A DNA stretch of 64,000 nt from Candidatus Copromonas faecavium (nom. illeg.) (GCA_018712915.1 DVGC01000001.1:1-64000), one strand, 5' to 3'. Shown: positions 8,802 to 18,917, counted from the first letter of the stretch. The notes: generated by a model from the letters alone, not told the origin. Numbers and translations are program-made.

Positions 8802-10065
8802 ACCGGAGCTGCTCTTTGGCTGCGTGCTGGTTAAGCTTACCGGAACCGGTGCCGAACGGTTCTTAAATCTTTCAGCCGCAAGAGGCATTGAAATTTTCGA
8901 TGTCCGGAAGGGAACAGGGGAATGCCTTTATTTTTTTACTTCCCCTCAGAGCTTTAAGGACATGAAGCCTCTGGCAAAAAAGGCCGGGGTCCGGCTCAGG
9001 ATTCAAAAAAAATCCGGGCCGGCTTTCCTTCTTTTCCGTCTCAGGAAACGCTTGCTCTTTGCTGCCGGCTTTTTGTCCTTTTTCGTTGTTCTCTGGTTCC
9101 TGTCACTTTTTATCTGGGACATTTCCATCGAGGGGAATCGGATGTTTACGGAAGAAACCCTTTTGCACTATCTGGAAACCATTCCCGTTTCCTGCGGCAT
9201 GCGCCGGGATGAAATTTCCTGCAGCCGGCTGGAGGAAGCCATCCGGAACCAGTTTCCGGAAATCACCTGGGTTTCTGCGGAAATTACCGGCACCAGGCTT
9301 CGGATTCAAATTCGTGAAAATGAGACGCCGGTTTTTGAAACGGCGCCGGATCCTTCTCCCTGCAGCCTGGAAGCGGCATCGGACGGAGTCATCGTAAAAA
9401 CCGTCGTTCGAAACGGAATCCCAATGGTAAAGGCGGGAGATACTGTAACAGAAGGCCAGCTCCTCATATCGGGAACCATTCCCATTTACGACGATTCCGA
9501 AACTCTGGTAAACAGTCACAACATCCGGGCCGACGGGGAAGTCTATGCCAGGACGGAACGCAGTGTCCGTTTTTCCTTTCCTCTTTCTGCCGAAAGAAAA
9601 TCCTATACTGGAAGCACGCGTTTTGGCCTTCACCTGGAGCTGTTTGGCCATTCCATTTCTTTTCTGCTTCCCGATCTGTCCCAGCCGTCTTCCTGGTTTT
9701 CGTTTCTTACGAAAAAGGAATCTGCCGGAAGCTGGGATGTCGTATCGGAGCAGCACCAGCTGAAGCTTTTCCGGAATTTTTATCTTCCGGTATACGGTTC
9801 CGTCATCACCGCCAGAGAGTATGTTCCCTATGAAGAATACTATACAAAGGAGCAGATTCAGGATCTGTGCAGGGACCGTTTTCAGACCTATACGGAAAAT
9901 TTAACCGAAAAAGGTATACAAATCCTCAGGAATAATGCTAAAATAGAAAAGGACAAATCCGGCTGGCAGGCGGAGTACGTCCTTTCAGTGGTGGAGGACA
10001 TCGCAAAAGAAGTCCCCATTTTGGAAAAACAGGAGGAAATTCAGACACTACATGAGCATTATTGA
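8794..10065 (+). CDS. yqfD: Sporulation protein YqfD
   Basis: LNRPELLFGCVLVKLTGTGAERFLNLSAARGIEIFDV, followed by a TM segment and FtsQ/POTRA-like region; probable TTG start at 8794 with GAGGTGG upstream; yqfC-yqfD-phoH-ybeY order. Confidence 0.88.
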   Translation: MNRPELLFGCVLVKLTGTGAERFLNLSAARGIEIFDVRKGTGECLYFFTSPQSFKDMKPLAKKAGVRLRIQKKSGPAFLLFRLRKRLLFAAGFLSFFVVLWFLSLFIWDISIEGNRMFTEETLLHYLETIPVSCGMRRDEISCSRLEEAIRNQFPEITWVSAEITGTRLRIQIRENETPVFETAPDPSPCSLEAASDGVIVKTVVRNGIPMVKAGDTVTEGQLLISGTIPIYDDSETLVNSHNIRADGEVYARTERSVRFSFPLSAERKSYTGSTRFGLHLELFGHSISFLLPDLSQPSSWFSFLTKKESAGSWDVVSEQHQLKLFRNFYLPVYGSVITAREYVPYEEYYTKEQIQDLCRDRFQTYTENLTEKGIQILRNNAKIEKDKSGWQAEYVLSVVEDIAKEVPILEKQEEIQTLHEHY

Positions 10066-11080
10066 ATCAATTGTTGATATTCCCGTCGAGCATGAGCGCA
10101 AAGTCTGTGGACAGCTGGACTGCCATTTGAAAAAAATTGAGCGGACCCTTCATGTCTCCATCATCGCCAGGGACGGCGAATTAAAAATCATCGGCCCGGA
10201 TCATGCGGTGCGGAGGGCCAAAAGCGTATTCAATACCCTTTTGGAGCTTTCCAAGCGGGGGGAGGAAATCGGAGAGCAAAACGTAGACTATGCGCTGGCT
10301 TTGTCTTTTGAAGGAAAGGACAGCGAGCTTCTTGCTATCGACCAGGATATCATCTGCCATACCATCAACGGAAAACCGGTTAAGCCAAAGACCCTCGGAC
10401 AGAAGCAGTATATCGATTTAATCCGCACAAAGATGATTGTCTTCGGCGTGGGACCGGCCGGAACGGGAAAAACCTATCTTGGCATGTCCATGGCCATTCA
10501 GGCCTTTAAAAACGGAGAGGTAAACCGGATCATCCTGACCCGTCCCGCCATCGAAGCGGGAGAGAAGCTGGGATTCCTTCCGGGGGATCTGCAGAGCAAA
10601 ATCGATCCCTATCTGCGTCCCCTGTACGATGCCCTGTATCAGATTATGGGAGCGGAAAGCTACCTTCACAATGCGGAAAAGGGGCTGATTGAAGTGGCGC
10701 CTCTGGCCTATATGCGGGGCCGGACCCTGGACAATGCCTTTATTATCCTGGACGAAGCTCAGAATACGACCCAGGCCCAGATGAAGATGTTTTTAACGCG
10801 AATCGGTTTCGGTTCCAAAGTCATTATCACCGGTGACCAGTCCCAGAAGGATCTTCCGGCCGGTCAGACCTCGGGACTGGATACAGCGTTAAAGATATTA
10901 AATAAAATCGATGACATCGGCATATGCCGGTTTACAAATGAGGATGTGGTCCGTCATCCTCTGGTGCAGAAAATTGTAAAGGCCTATGACGAATACGAAG
11001 GCCGGCTGCCGAAAAGCTCCGAAAAGAGGGAACACGGGGACCGGCATGAGAACGGACGGGAAGGACGGGAACACAGATGA
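10052..11080 (+). CDS. phoH: PhoH family ATPase
   Basis: GVGPAGTGKTYLGMSMAIQAFKNGEVNRIILTRPAIEAGEKLGFLPGDLQSKIDPYLRPLYDAL; FIILDEAQNTT. Confidence 0.96.
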   Translation: MSIIESIVDIPVEHERKVCGQLDCHLKKIERTLHVSIIARDGELKIIGPDHAVRRAKSVFNTLLELSKRGEEIGEQNVDYALALSFEGKDSELLAIDQDIICHTINGKPVKPKTLGQKQYIDLIRTKMIVFGVGPAGTGKTYLGMSMAIQAFKNGEVNRIILTRPAIEAGEKLGFLPGDLQSKIDPYLRPLYDALYQIMGAESYLHNAEKGLIEVAPLAYMRGRTLDNAFIILDEAQNTTQAQMKMFLTRIGFGSKVIITGDQSQKDLPAGQTSGLDTALKILNKIDDIGICRFTNEDVVRHPLVQKIVKAYDEYEGRLPKSSEKREHGDRHENGREGREHR

Positions 11081-11574
11081 CAGTAACCATCGAATACGAA
11101 GCGTCAGAAAAACTTTCCCTGCCCTACGAGGAAATCATCCGGGATGTGGTCGAAGAATCCCTGGATTATCTTTCCTGCCCCTACGAGGCGGAAGTCAACG
11201 TTCTTTTGACAGACAACGAAGGAATCCATCAGATCAACCTGGATACCAGGGGGATTGACGCCCCCACCGACGTTCTTTCCTTCCCCATGGGCGATTTTGA
11301 GGAACCGGGAGATTTTTCCCGCCTGGAGGAACAGCCGGAGGATTACTTCAATCCGGATACGGGCGAGCTGATGCTGGGAGATATCGTGATTTCCGTGGAC
11401 AAGGTGATGGAACAGGCGGAAAAATACGGCCACTCTCAGACCCGTGAGCTGGCATTCCTGGTGGCTCACAGCATGCTCCATTTATCGGGCTACGACCACA
11501 TGGAGGAAGAAGAGCGACTTCAGATGGAACAGATGCAGCGGGAGATTCTGGAACGGAGAGGCTACAGGAGATAA
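11077..11574 (+). CDS. ybeY: Endoribonuclease / rRNA maturation factor YbeY
   Basis: TDVLSFPMG, LMLGDIVIS, AHSMLHLSGYDHMEEEE (HxxxHxxxxxH motif). Confidence 0.95.
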   Translation: MTVTIEYEASEKLSLPYEEIIRDVVEESLDYLSCPYEAEVNVLLTDNEGIHQINLDTRGIDAPTDVLSFPMGDFEEPGDFSRLEEQPEDYFNPDTGELMLGDIVISVDKVMEQAEKYGHSQTRELAFLVAHSMLHLSGYDHMEEEERLQMEQMQREILERRGYRR

Positions 11575-11578
11575 AACT

Positions 11579-12685
11579 ATGAAAAAAATATGGATTGGCT
11601 GCTTGGGGATATTGTTGGCTGCCTGTCTGGGCGGCTGTTCAAAAACGTATGAACAGGCGGATGCTGCCGCTGAAACGGTAACGGAAGCAGAATCGGAGGT
11701 TCCTACGACGGCTTTTATCCTGGAAACGGAAGCACAGAAGGAAACGGAGCCCCTCGAGAGGATAGAAGTGGACGGCAAAATCCGCAGCTATCTGACCGGA
11801 GAAATGACGGATGTGGCCCAGGCCAACCGCCGTCCTGTGGCTGTCATGATGGAAAATGACAAGGCTGCTCTGCCTCAGTACGGCATCAACCGGGCCGGGG
11901 TGGTTTACGAGGCTCCGGTGGAAGGAGAAATGAACCGGTTCATGGCTCTCATTGAGGACTATGATGATTTGGAGCGGATCGGTTCCGTCCGCAGCTGCCG
12001 GACCTACTACACGTATTTTGCCAGAGAATTTGACGCAGTGTACGTTCACTACGGACAGAGTAATTTTGCCAAGCCTTATTTGCAGAATGTGGACAACATC
12101 AATGGACTGGACGCCATCGGAACGACGGCCTTTTACCGCTCCAGCGACAAGAAAGCTCCCCACAATGCCTACACCAGCGCGGACCGGCTGTTCCAATCCA
12201 TCGAAAAGCTGGGATACCGGACCGGCTATGACGAAGCTTACGAAGGCCATTTCCAGTTTGCCCGGGGCGACGAGCAGATTGTTCCGGACGGCGAACCGGC
12301 CTATAAAGTGGTTCCGGGATATCCAATCAACAATCCCTGGTTTGAATACCAGGAGGAGGAAGGCGTTTATCACCGGTTCCAGTACGGAGACCGGCATTAC
12401 GGAGACGAAGGCCAGATTGCCGTCAAAAACATTATTTTCCAGTATGTGGAATGGGGATATTATGCCACCACTCCCTATCTGAACATCAATGTCCACACCG
12501 GTCATGAGGGTTATTATTTTACCAATGGCCGCTGCCAGCAGATTACCTGGGAAAAGGACGGGGAATTCGGGCCCACCCGTTATTATGATCTGGACGGAAA
12601 TGAAATTACACTGAATAAGGGAAAGACCTGGATCTGCATCATCGGTGCAGACCGGTACAGCAAGGCGGAAATTTATGGAAACTAG
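11579..12685 (+). CDS. DUF3048 (YerB-like) lipoprotein
   Basis: MKKIWIGCLGILLAACLGGCSK lipobox; RPVAVMMENDKAALPQYGINRAGVVYEAPVEGEMNRFMALIEDYDDLERIGSVRSCRTYY. The track's upstream start is unlikely. Confidence 0.88.
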   Translation: MKKIWIGCLGILLAACLGGCSKTYEQADAAAETVTEAESEVPTTAFILETEAQKETEPLERIEVDGKIRSYLTGEMTDVAQANRRPVAVMMENDKAALPQYGINRAGVVYEAPVEGEMNRFMALIEDYDDLERIGSVRSCRTYYTYFAREFDAVYVHYGQSNFAKPYLQNVDNINGLDAIGTTAFYRSSDKKAPHNAYTSADRLFQSIEKLGYRTGYDEAYEGHFQFARGDEQIVPDGEPAYKVVPGYPINNPWFEYQEEEGVYHRFQYGDRHYGDEGQIAVKNIIFQYVEWGYYATTPYLNINVHTGHEGYYFTNGRCQQITWEKDGEFGPTRYYDLDGNEITLNKGKTWICIIGADRYSKAEIYGN

Positions 12686-14336
12686 AAGCAGAAAGAAACA
12701 GGCATCAAATTTTGTGATACAGGGAAGCATTCTGGCGGCAGCCTCCATCATTGTCAGGCTCATCGGAATCGCCTACCGCATTCCCATGGTCAATATCATC
12801 GGAGATGAGGGAATGGGGTATTACGGCACAGCTTTCAACGTATACAACATTGCCCTCCTTCTGTCCTCTTACAGCCTGCCCCTGGCCGTCTCCAAAATGG
12901 TTTCGGCCAGGCTGGCAGGGAAACAGTACCGGAATGCGGAGCGGATTTTTAAGTCCGCCCTGTTCTACGCCACCGTTGTAGGGGCGGCTGCCGCTGCCAT
13001 CATCTGGTTTGGAGCTGACTTCTTTGCCAGAGAAGTTTTTTTTATGCCCTATGCATCCTTTGCATTGAAAACACTGGCTCCTACCGTCTGGATCATGGCC
13101 TATCTCGGCGTATTCCGAGGCTACTTTCAGGGCCGTGGAACCATGGTGCCGACGGCAGCCTCTCAGATTTTTGAGCAGATTATCAATGCCATCGTCAGCG
13201 TCGCAGCCGGAAGCATTCTGTTCAACGAGGCACTGAAAACGGAAATTTTAAAAGAAGAAACCGGTTCCGGCCTGTCCAATGCATGGGGAGCGGCAGGCGG
13301 CACCATCGGAACGGGAGCAGGTGCCCTTACGGCCCTCCTTTTTCTTCTTCTTCTATTTTTCTTATGCCGGAGCAGCTTTCTCCGTCAGGTTAAGCGGGAC
13401 AGGAGCGGAAGACTTGAAAGCTACGGCACCATTTTAAGGGTTCTATTTTTCACCGTGGTGCCGGTGATTTTAAGCTCCGTCATCTATAACGTAAACAGTG
13501 TTCTGGATAACGGAATCCTGGCCTACAATTTCAGTACCGCTGGGCGCACCGAGGAATTTACCGCTCTCTGGGGAATTTATACAGGAAAATATCATCTGTT
13601 AATCAACGTGCCCATGGCCATGTCCAACGCCTTATCCTCTTCCCTGATCCCGTCCATTTCCCAGGCGGCAGCCGTGGGAGACAGGCGGATGATGCGTGCC
13701 CGGACCGCCATGGCCATCCGGTTTTCCTGTATCATCGCCATTCCCTCCACCGTGGGATTAACGGTCCTGGCGGGGCCGGTCAACAATCTTTTGTTTTCCG
13801 GAGACAATTCCGTGGCCATCCAGATGACCATTTACGGTTCTCTGGCCGTGGTGTTTTATTCGATTTCCACCGTCACCAACGCCGTACTCCAGGGCATCGA
13901 TAAAATGCGGCTTCCGATCATTCACGCCCTGATTTCCCTGGTCCTTCACCTGGCGGCCCTGGAACTGTTTTTCTATGGCTTTGATCTTGGCATCTACAGC
14001 ATGGTATATGCCAATATCCTGTTTGCCGTATTTATGTGCATTCTCAACGCGGTTTCTTTAAAGAAGCACTTAAAATACCGTCAGGAAATCAGAAAGACCA
14101 TCCTGCTGCCTGCTGCAGCCTCCGCAGTCATGGGAGCGGCAGCCTTTGGAGCCTATCAGCTCTTTTACCGGGTATGCGGCAGCAACCTGATTTCCACCGT
14201 CTTTTCCATTCTCCTTGCCATTCTGGTATACGGCGTCCTGCTGATCAAGTTCGGTTGCCTGGATCAGGATGAGCTTCGGAGGATGCCCGGAGGCACCAGG
14301 CTTCTTGGTCTTTTGAAGCGGGTGCGGCTTATGTAG
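12675..14336 (+). CDS. SpoVB-like polysaccharide/lipid flippase (MOP superfamily)
   Basis: Polytopic; NFVIQGSILAAASIIVRLIGIAYRIPMVNIIGDEGMGYYGTAFNVYNIALLLSSYSLPLAVSKMVSARLA. Confidence 0.88.
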   Translation: METRSRKKQASNFVIQGSILAAASIIVRLIGIAYRIPMVNIIGDEGMGYYGTAFNVYNIALLLSSYSLPLAVSKMVSARLAGKQYRNAERIFKSALFYATVVGAAAAAIIWFGADFFAREVFFMPYASFALKTLAPTVWIMAYLGVFRGYFQGRGTMVPTAASQIFEQIINAIVSVAAGSILFNEALKTEILKEETGSGLSNAWGAAGGTIGTGAGALTALLFLLLLFFLCRSSFLRQVKRDRSGRLESYGTILRVLFFTVVPVILSSVIYNVNSVLDNGILAYNFSTAGRTEEFTALWGIYTGKYHLLINVPMAMSNALSSSLIPSISQAAAVGDRRMMRARTAMAIRFSCIIAIPSTVGLTVLAGPVNNLLFSGDNSVAIQMTIYGSLAVVFYSISTVTNAVLQGIDKMRLPIIHALISLVLHLAALELFFYGFDLGIYSMVYANILFAVFMCILNAVSLKKHLKYRQEIRKTILLPAAASAVMGAAAFGAYQLFYRVCGSNLISTVFSILLAILVYGVLLIKFGCLDQDELRRMPGGTRLLGLLKRVRLM

Positions 14337-14342
14337 GAGAAT

Positions 14343-14810
14343 ATGTTTAAAATCAGGAAAGAAAGCAGATACTGTATTCAAAGGAGGAATGTTCCTATGA
14401 AAAAGTATGTATCCTGCTTTCTTTTCTTTTTCAGTGTGACGGCCGTATGCCTCGTCACCCTGTTTGTCATGACGGTGAAAAAGGAGCCGGAAGAAGCAAA
14501 GGAGGTCCAGGTTCTGGAATCCGTGGAAAAACCTGTGTTTGCAGAAAGCGGCGGACAGGAAAGTGAACCGGAAGTTCATGTGGTATTAAATCAGGAATCC
14601 GTTGCGCCGTCCGTGACAGACGGCATTTACTGTCTGGTGGCAGAAGAGGGGTATCTGATTGTTTATGATAAAGACGAGGAAACGGTCCGCCTGTTTACCC
14701 ATATGCCTCTGGCCGAATTTCCCGTCAGGGAGCAGGAAAAATTAATGGAGGGCATCTGGTTCTCCACCATGGCGGAAATTTTCAGTTATCTGGAATCCTA
14801 TTCCAGCTGA
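14343..14810 (+). CDS. Small membrane-anchored protein with BofC C-terminal-like domain
   Basis: N-terminal TM; YCLVAEEGYLIVYDKDEETVRLFTHMPLAEFPVREQEKLMEGIWFSTMAEIFSYLESYSS resembles the BofC C-terminal domain. The likely start is MKKYVSCF at 14397. Confidence 0.5.
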   Translation: MFKIRKESRYCIQRRNVPMKKYVSCFLFFFSVTAVCLVTLFVMTVKKEPEEAKEVQVLESVEKPVFAESGGQESEPEVHVVLNQESVAPSVTDGIYCLVAEEGYLIVYDKDEETVRLFTHMPLAEFPVREQEKLMEGIWFSTMAEIFSYLESYSS

Positions 14811-15027
14811 TTTTAAAAACGCCGGTACAGCAGCCGGACTCTGGCAGGCCGGAAATCTTTTGGCTAAGCAGAGACCTGAGTCTCAGATTTTTCCGCCGGA
14901 AGAAAAATCTGCCGGCTCAAAGGTTTCACCATGCACAAATTTAACCGTGGGCAAATTTTGCATGGATACTTGCAATTTGCATCCTCAGCGGATATACTAC
15001 TATGAAAGCGGCAAAGGAGGGAAAGAA

Positions 15028-16401
15028 ATGGGCCGGGAGGGAATCATAATCGGAGCAGGCGCCTCCGGACTGATGGCTGCCATCACCGCAGCGCAGAGGG
15101 GCGCCTCCGTGACCGTATTGGAGCATATGCCCAGGCCGGGGAAGAAGATTCTGGCCACCGGAAATGGGAAATGCAATCTGACCAATCTGCAGCTTGATTC
15201 CTCCTGCTACCGGTGCAGCAGTCCTGATTTTCCCATGAACATCATAAATGCATTCCCAGTCTCCCGTACCCTCCGGTTCTTCAGAGGGCTGGGGATCCTG
15301 ACCATCGAAAAAAACGGTTACGTATACCCGGCATCCGAGGAAGCAAAGTCCGTACTTTCCGCCCTTTTATCAAAGGCAGAAGAGCTGGGGGTCCGGCTGA
15401 TCACCGATTGCCGGGTGTTAAAGGCAGAGAAAACCGGTTCCCTGTTTGAGGTGACAACCGGAATGGGAATCTTTCGCGGAGATTTCCTGATTCTGGCCGC
15501 CGGTTCCATGGCCGCCAAATTCACAGGCTCCGACGGCAGCGGATATGAGCTGGCGAAGGGATTCGGTCACCGGGTTCTTACTCCCTTGCCGGCACTGGTT
15601 CAGTTAAGATGCAGGGAAAGCTTCTTTCCATCCCTTGCGGGTGTCCGTACCCAGGCTTCTGTAGCATTATATGCATCAGAAGCTCCCGTATCCGGAAAGG
15701 CAGGGCCTGATAAAAGACATCAGAACGGGCAGGCCCAGAAAGGGCGGTTTGCTGAGAGCCGGCTCACGGAAAAAACGCGCGGTTCGAACCGGCAGGAGAA
15801 AAAGCGGTTCGGCCGGTTTATTGCCTGCGACAGGGGAGAGCTTCAGCTGACCGAGTATGGAATTTCCGGCATTCCGGTCTTTCAGGTCAGCCGTTACGCT
15901 TCCTTTGCTCTCTGGGAGGGAAAACAGGTGACAGCCGTCCTGGACTTCTTTCCGTCAAAAGGGCAGAAGGATCTGATCCAAATTCTCCGGGAGCAGCAGG
16001 AATATTTAAAATTTCAGAAATGTTCCGGCTTTCTGGATGGAATTTTTCATAAAAAGCTGGCAGATGTCCTGTTGAAGGAGGCCGGCATCCGGCCGGAAGC
16101 AAAAAATGAACAGCTGAAAGAGCAGGATCTTTTACGGCTTGCCTCTCTTATTAAGGAGTTTCCCGTGACCGTAACGGCTGCCAATTCCTATGACCAGGCC
16201 CAGGTCTGCATGGGCGGAGTGGATCTCTCCCAAGTCACGAAAGAGACCCTGGAATCCCGCCTGGTCCCCGGACTTTATTTTGCGGGAGAGATCCTGGACG
16301 TGGACGGCATCTGCGGCGGATATAACCTCCAGTGGGCCTGGTCCAGCGGCCATGCGGCCGGATGGGCGGCAGCCGGCAAAAAAAATTCAAGATACAGGTA
16401 A
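15028..16401 (+). CDS. HI0933/YhiN-family NAD(P)/FAD-dependent oxidoreductase
   Basis: GIIIGAGASGLMAAITAAQRGASVTVLEHMPRPGKKILATGNGKCNLTN; C-terminal GLYFAGEILDVDGICGGYNLQWAWSSGHAAG. Confidence 0.93.
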   Translation: MGREGIIIGAGASGLMAAITAAQRGASVTVLEHMPRPGKKILATGNGKCNLTNLQLDSSCYRCSSPDFPMNIINAFPVSRTLRFFRGLGILTIEKNGYVYPASEEAKSVLSALLSKAEELGVRLITDCRVLKAEKTGSLFEVTTGMGIFRGDFLILAAGSMAAKFTGSDGSGYELAKGFGHRVLTPLPALVQLRCRESFFPSLAGVRTQASVALYASEAPVSGKAGPDKRHQNGQAQKGRFAESRLTEKTRGSNRQEKKRFGRFIACDRGELQLTEYGISGIPVFQVSRYASFALWEGKQVTAVLDFFPSKGQKDLIQILREQQEYLKFQKCSGFLDGIFHKKLADVLLKEAGIRPEAKNEQLKEQDLLRLASLIKEFPVTVTAANSYDQAQVCMGGVDLSQVTKETLESRLVPGLYFAGEILDVDGICGGYNLQWAWSSGHAAGWAAAGKKNSRYR

Positions 16402-16420
16402 CAGAAAGAGACACATACAT

Positions 16421-18031
16421 ATGATTCGTATCAGTCAGCTTTCCCTTCCTGTGGATCACCGGAAGGAAGCAATCAAAAAGAAGGCGGCCCGGCTGTTGAA
16501 TATCCCGGAAGCCTCTATTCAAACAATTTCCATTGTCCGCCGTTCCATCGACGCCAGGAAAAAGAATCAGCTTCTTTACAGCTATATCGTAGATGTGGAG
16601 TTATCTGACGAAAAAAAGGAACTGGCGGCCATTGCCAAGGCGAAAGGCCCCGGCATCCAGTTGGAAAAAAAGACGTCTTACCGGTGTCCCAGTCCCGGAA
16701 CGGAACAGCTTCCCGGACGGCCGGTCATCATCGGCGCCGGGCCTGCCGGATTGTTTGCGGCGCTTCTTCTGGCGGAAAACGGCTACCGGCCCCTTTTGCT
16801 GGAACAGGGAGATCCGGTGGAGGAGCGGGAAAAAAAGGTGACCAGATTCTGGGAAACAGGAGCCGCCGCTCTGGATCCATATTCCAATGTCCAGTTCGGA
16901 GAGGGAGGTGCAGGAACCTTTTCCGACGGAAAGCTCAACACACTGGTCAAAGACGAATCGGGACGGAACCGGCGTGTCCTGGAAATTTTTGCGGAAGCAG
17001 GAGCCGATGAAGAGATTCTTTATGACAGCAAGCCCCATATCGGAACGGATGTGCTGCGCCGTGTGGTGCGAACCATCCGGGAACGGATTTTAACTGCCGG
17101 CGGTGAAGTACGGTTTCGGAGCCGGGTTACGGAACTCCTTTTAACGGAGCATCGCCTTGCCGGTCTTTCGCTTTCTACCGGAGAACAGCTTTCTGTGGGG
17201 CCGGTCATTCTGGCCGTGGGCCACAGCTCCAGGGAACTGTTTTCCGAACTGGAACGAAAACAGGCGGCCATGGAGCCCAAGGCATTTGCGGTGGGCTTGA
17301 GAATCCAGCATCCTCAGGAGGAAATCAACCTTTCCCAGTATGGTATAGCGGATCCGAAAGCTCTTGGACCGGCACCATATAAAGTGACGGCAAAGACTTC
17401 CTCTGGCCGGGGTGTTTATTCCTTCTGTATGTGCCCGGGCGGGTTTGTGGTCAATGCCTCCTCCGAACCGGGCCGTCTGGCTGTCAATGGAATGAGCAAC
17501 CATGACCGTCAGGGGAAAAATGCCAACAGCGCCCTTATCGTGGCCGTTTCGCCGGATGATTTTAAAGAGCCCGGCCCTCTGGGCGGTGTCCTGTTCCAGA
17601 AGCGGCTGGAAGAGCAGGCCTTCCTTCTTGGACAGGGAAATATCCCAATCCAGCTGTATGGAGACTTTCTGGAAAACAGAAGCTCCGAAGGCTTCGGTGC
17701 GGTAACCCCCCAGTTCTGCGGTGCCGCATCCTTTTCCAATCTGCGCAGTCTGATGCCGGAAGAGCTGAATCTGGCTTTCCTGGAAGGAATGGCGCAGTTC
17801 GGAAAGAAAATCAAAGGCTTTGACCGGCCGGACGCCATTCTGGCAGGCATTGAAAGCCGGACCTCCTCTCCTTTGCGGATTCTAAGGAATGAACACCTGG
17901 AAAGCAATATCAAAGGCCTGTTCCCCTGCGGGGAAGGCGCAGGATATGCGGGAGGAATCACCTCGGCCGCCATGGACGGTCTTCGGGTGGCAGAAGAAAT
18001 CATCCGCCGGTATGCACCGGTATCACAATAG
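16421..18031 (+). CDS. FAD-dependent oxidoreductase (uncharacterised FAD-utilising dehydrogenase family)
   Basis: GRPVIIGAGPAGLFAALLLAENGYRPLLLEQG, FGEGGAGTFSDGKLNT, GLFPCGEGAGYAGGITSAAMDGLRVAE. Confidence 0.9.
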   Translation: MIRISQLSLPVDHRKEAIKKKAARLLNIPEASIQTISIVRRSIDARKKNQLLYSYIVDVELSDEKKELAAIAKAKGPGIQLEKKTSYRCPSPGTEQLPGRPVIIGAGPAGLFAALLLAENGYRPLLLEQGDPVEEREKKVTRFWETGAAALDPYSNVQFGEGGAGTFSDGKLNTLVKDESGRNRRVLEIFAEAGADEEILYDSKPHIGTDVLRRVVRTIRERILTAGGEVRFRSRVTELLLTEHRLAGLSLSTGEQLSVGPVILAVGHSSRELFSELERKQAAMEPKAFAVGLRIQHPQEEINLSQYGIADPKALGPAPYKVTAKTSSGRGVYSFCMCPGGFVVNASSEPGRLAVNGMSNHDRQGKNANSALIVAVSPDDFKEPGPLGGVLFQKRLEEQAFLLGQGNIPIQLYGDFLENRSSEGFGAVTPQFCGAASFSNLRSLMPEELNLAFLEGMAQFGKKIKGFDRPDAILAGIESRTSSPLRILRNEHLESNIKGLFPCGEGAGYAGGITSAAMDGLRVAEEIIRRYAPVSQ

Positions 18032-18061
18032 AAAAATATGAAAAACAGGAGGAACCTAGCA

Positions 18062-18907
18062 ATGGGGAACGAAGCAAGGAAAAAGCTGAAAGATAAAAAA
18101 AGAATCGTCATCAAAATCGGAAGTTCGTCCTTAACTCATCCGGAGACAGGGGATTTGAATCTGGCAAAGATTGAAAAGCTGGTGCGGGTCATCAGCGATC
18201 TGCGGGGAATGAAAAAGGAAGTGGTTCTTGTTTCTTCCGGCGCCATCGCCGTCGGAAGGCAGGCCTTAGGCTGCCAGAAGCCGACAACGGTGGCAGAGAA
18301 GCAGGCTTATGCGGCCATCGGCCAGGCCAGGCTTATGATGGTATACCAGAAATTGTTTTCCGAATACAATCAGACGTCAGCCCAGGTACTTTTGACAAAA
18401 AACAACATTGTGGAGAACGTCTCCAGGGAAAACGCGAAAAACACCTTTGATGAGCTGTTAAAGCTGGGAACGGTTCCCATTGTCAACGAAAACGACACGG
18501 TTTCCACATACGAAATCAAATTCGGCGACAATGACCGGCTTTCTGCCATCGTTTCCGCTCTGATCGAAGCAGATCTGCTGATTCTGCTTTCCGACATCGA
18601 CGGACTGTATTCGGACGATCCCAAGAAAAACCCCGATGCCGCCTTCATCAGCCAGGTGGATGAGCTTTCAGACGAGCTGATGTCCATGGGCAAGTCCACA
18701 ACAGGCAGCGACGTGGGAATCGGAGGCATGTCCACCAAGCTTCGTGCGGCGCGGATTGCCACCGACAGCGGAGCCGATATGGTCATCGCCAACGGAGATC
18801 ATGTGGAAATCATCTGGGATATCCTTTCCGGAAGCGAAACGGGAACCTTGTTTACGGCCCATAAGAATCAGGATTTTGTTCTTCTTGACTATATGAAAAC
18901 CATTTAA
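18062..18907 (+). CDS. proB: Glutamate 5-kinase (no PUA domain)
   Basis: RIVIKIGSSSLTHPETGDLNLAKIEKLVRVISDLRGMKKEVVLVSSGAIAVGRQAL; NENDTVSTYEIKFGDNDRLSAIV. Confidence 0.96.
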   Translation: MGNEARKKLKDKKRIVIKIGSSSLTHPETGDLNLAKIEKLVRVISDLRGMKKEVVLVSSGAIAVGRQALGCQKPTTVAEKQAYAAIGQARLMMVYQKLFSEYNQTSAQVLLTKNNIVENVSRENAKNTFDELLKLGTVPIVNENDTVSTYEIKFGDNDRLSAIVSALIEADLLILLSDIDGLYSDDPKKNPDAAFISQVDELSDELMSMGKSTTGSDVGIGGMSTKLRAARIATDSGADMVIANGDHVEIIWDILSGSETGTLFTAHKNQDFVLLDYMKTI

Positions 18908-18917
18908 GGAGGCTTCT

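Noticed and set aside
11639-12763. 374-aa open frame on the - strand opposite the DUF3048 lipoprotein
   Set aside because: The + strand has a clear lipobox, RBS and DUF3048 motifs. The antisense frame has no recognisable motif and most likely reflects third-position codon bias.
18038-18061. Earlier ATG for proB given by the track
   Set aside because: GGAGGAACCTAGCA positions the RBS for ATG at 18062, matching the usual ProB N-terminus.
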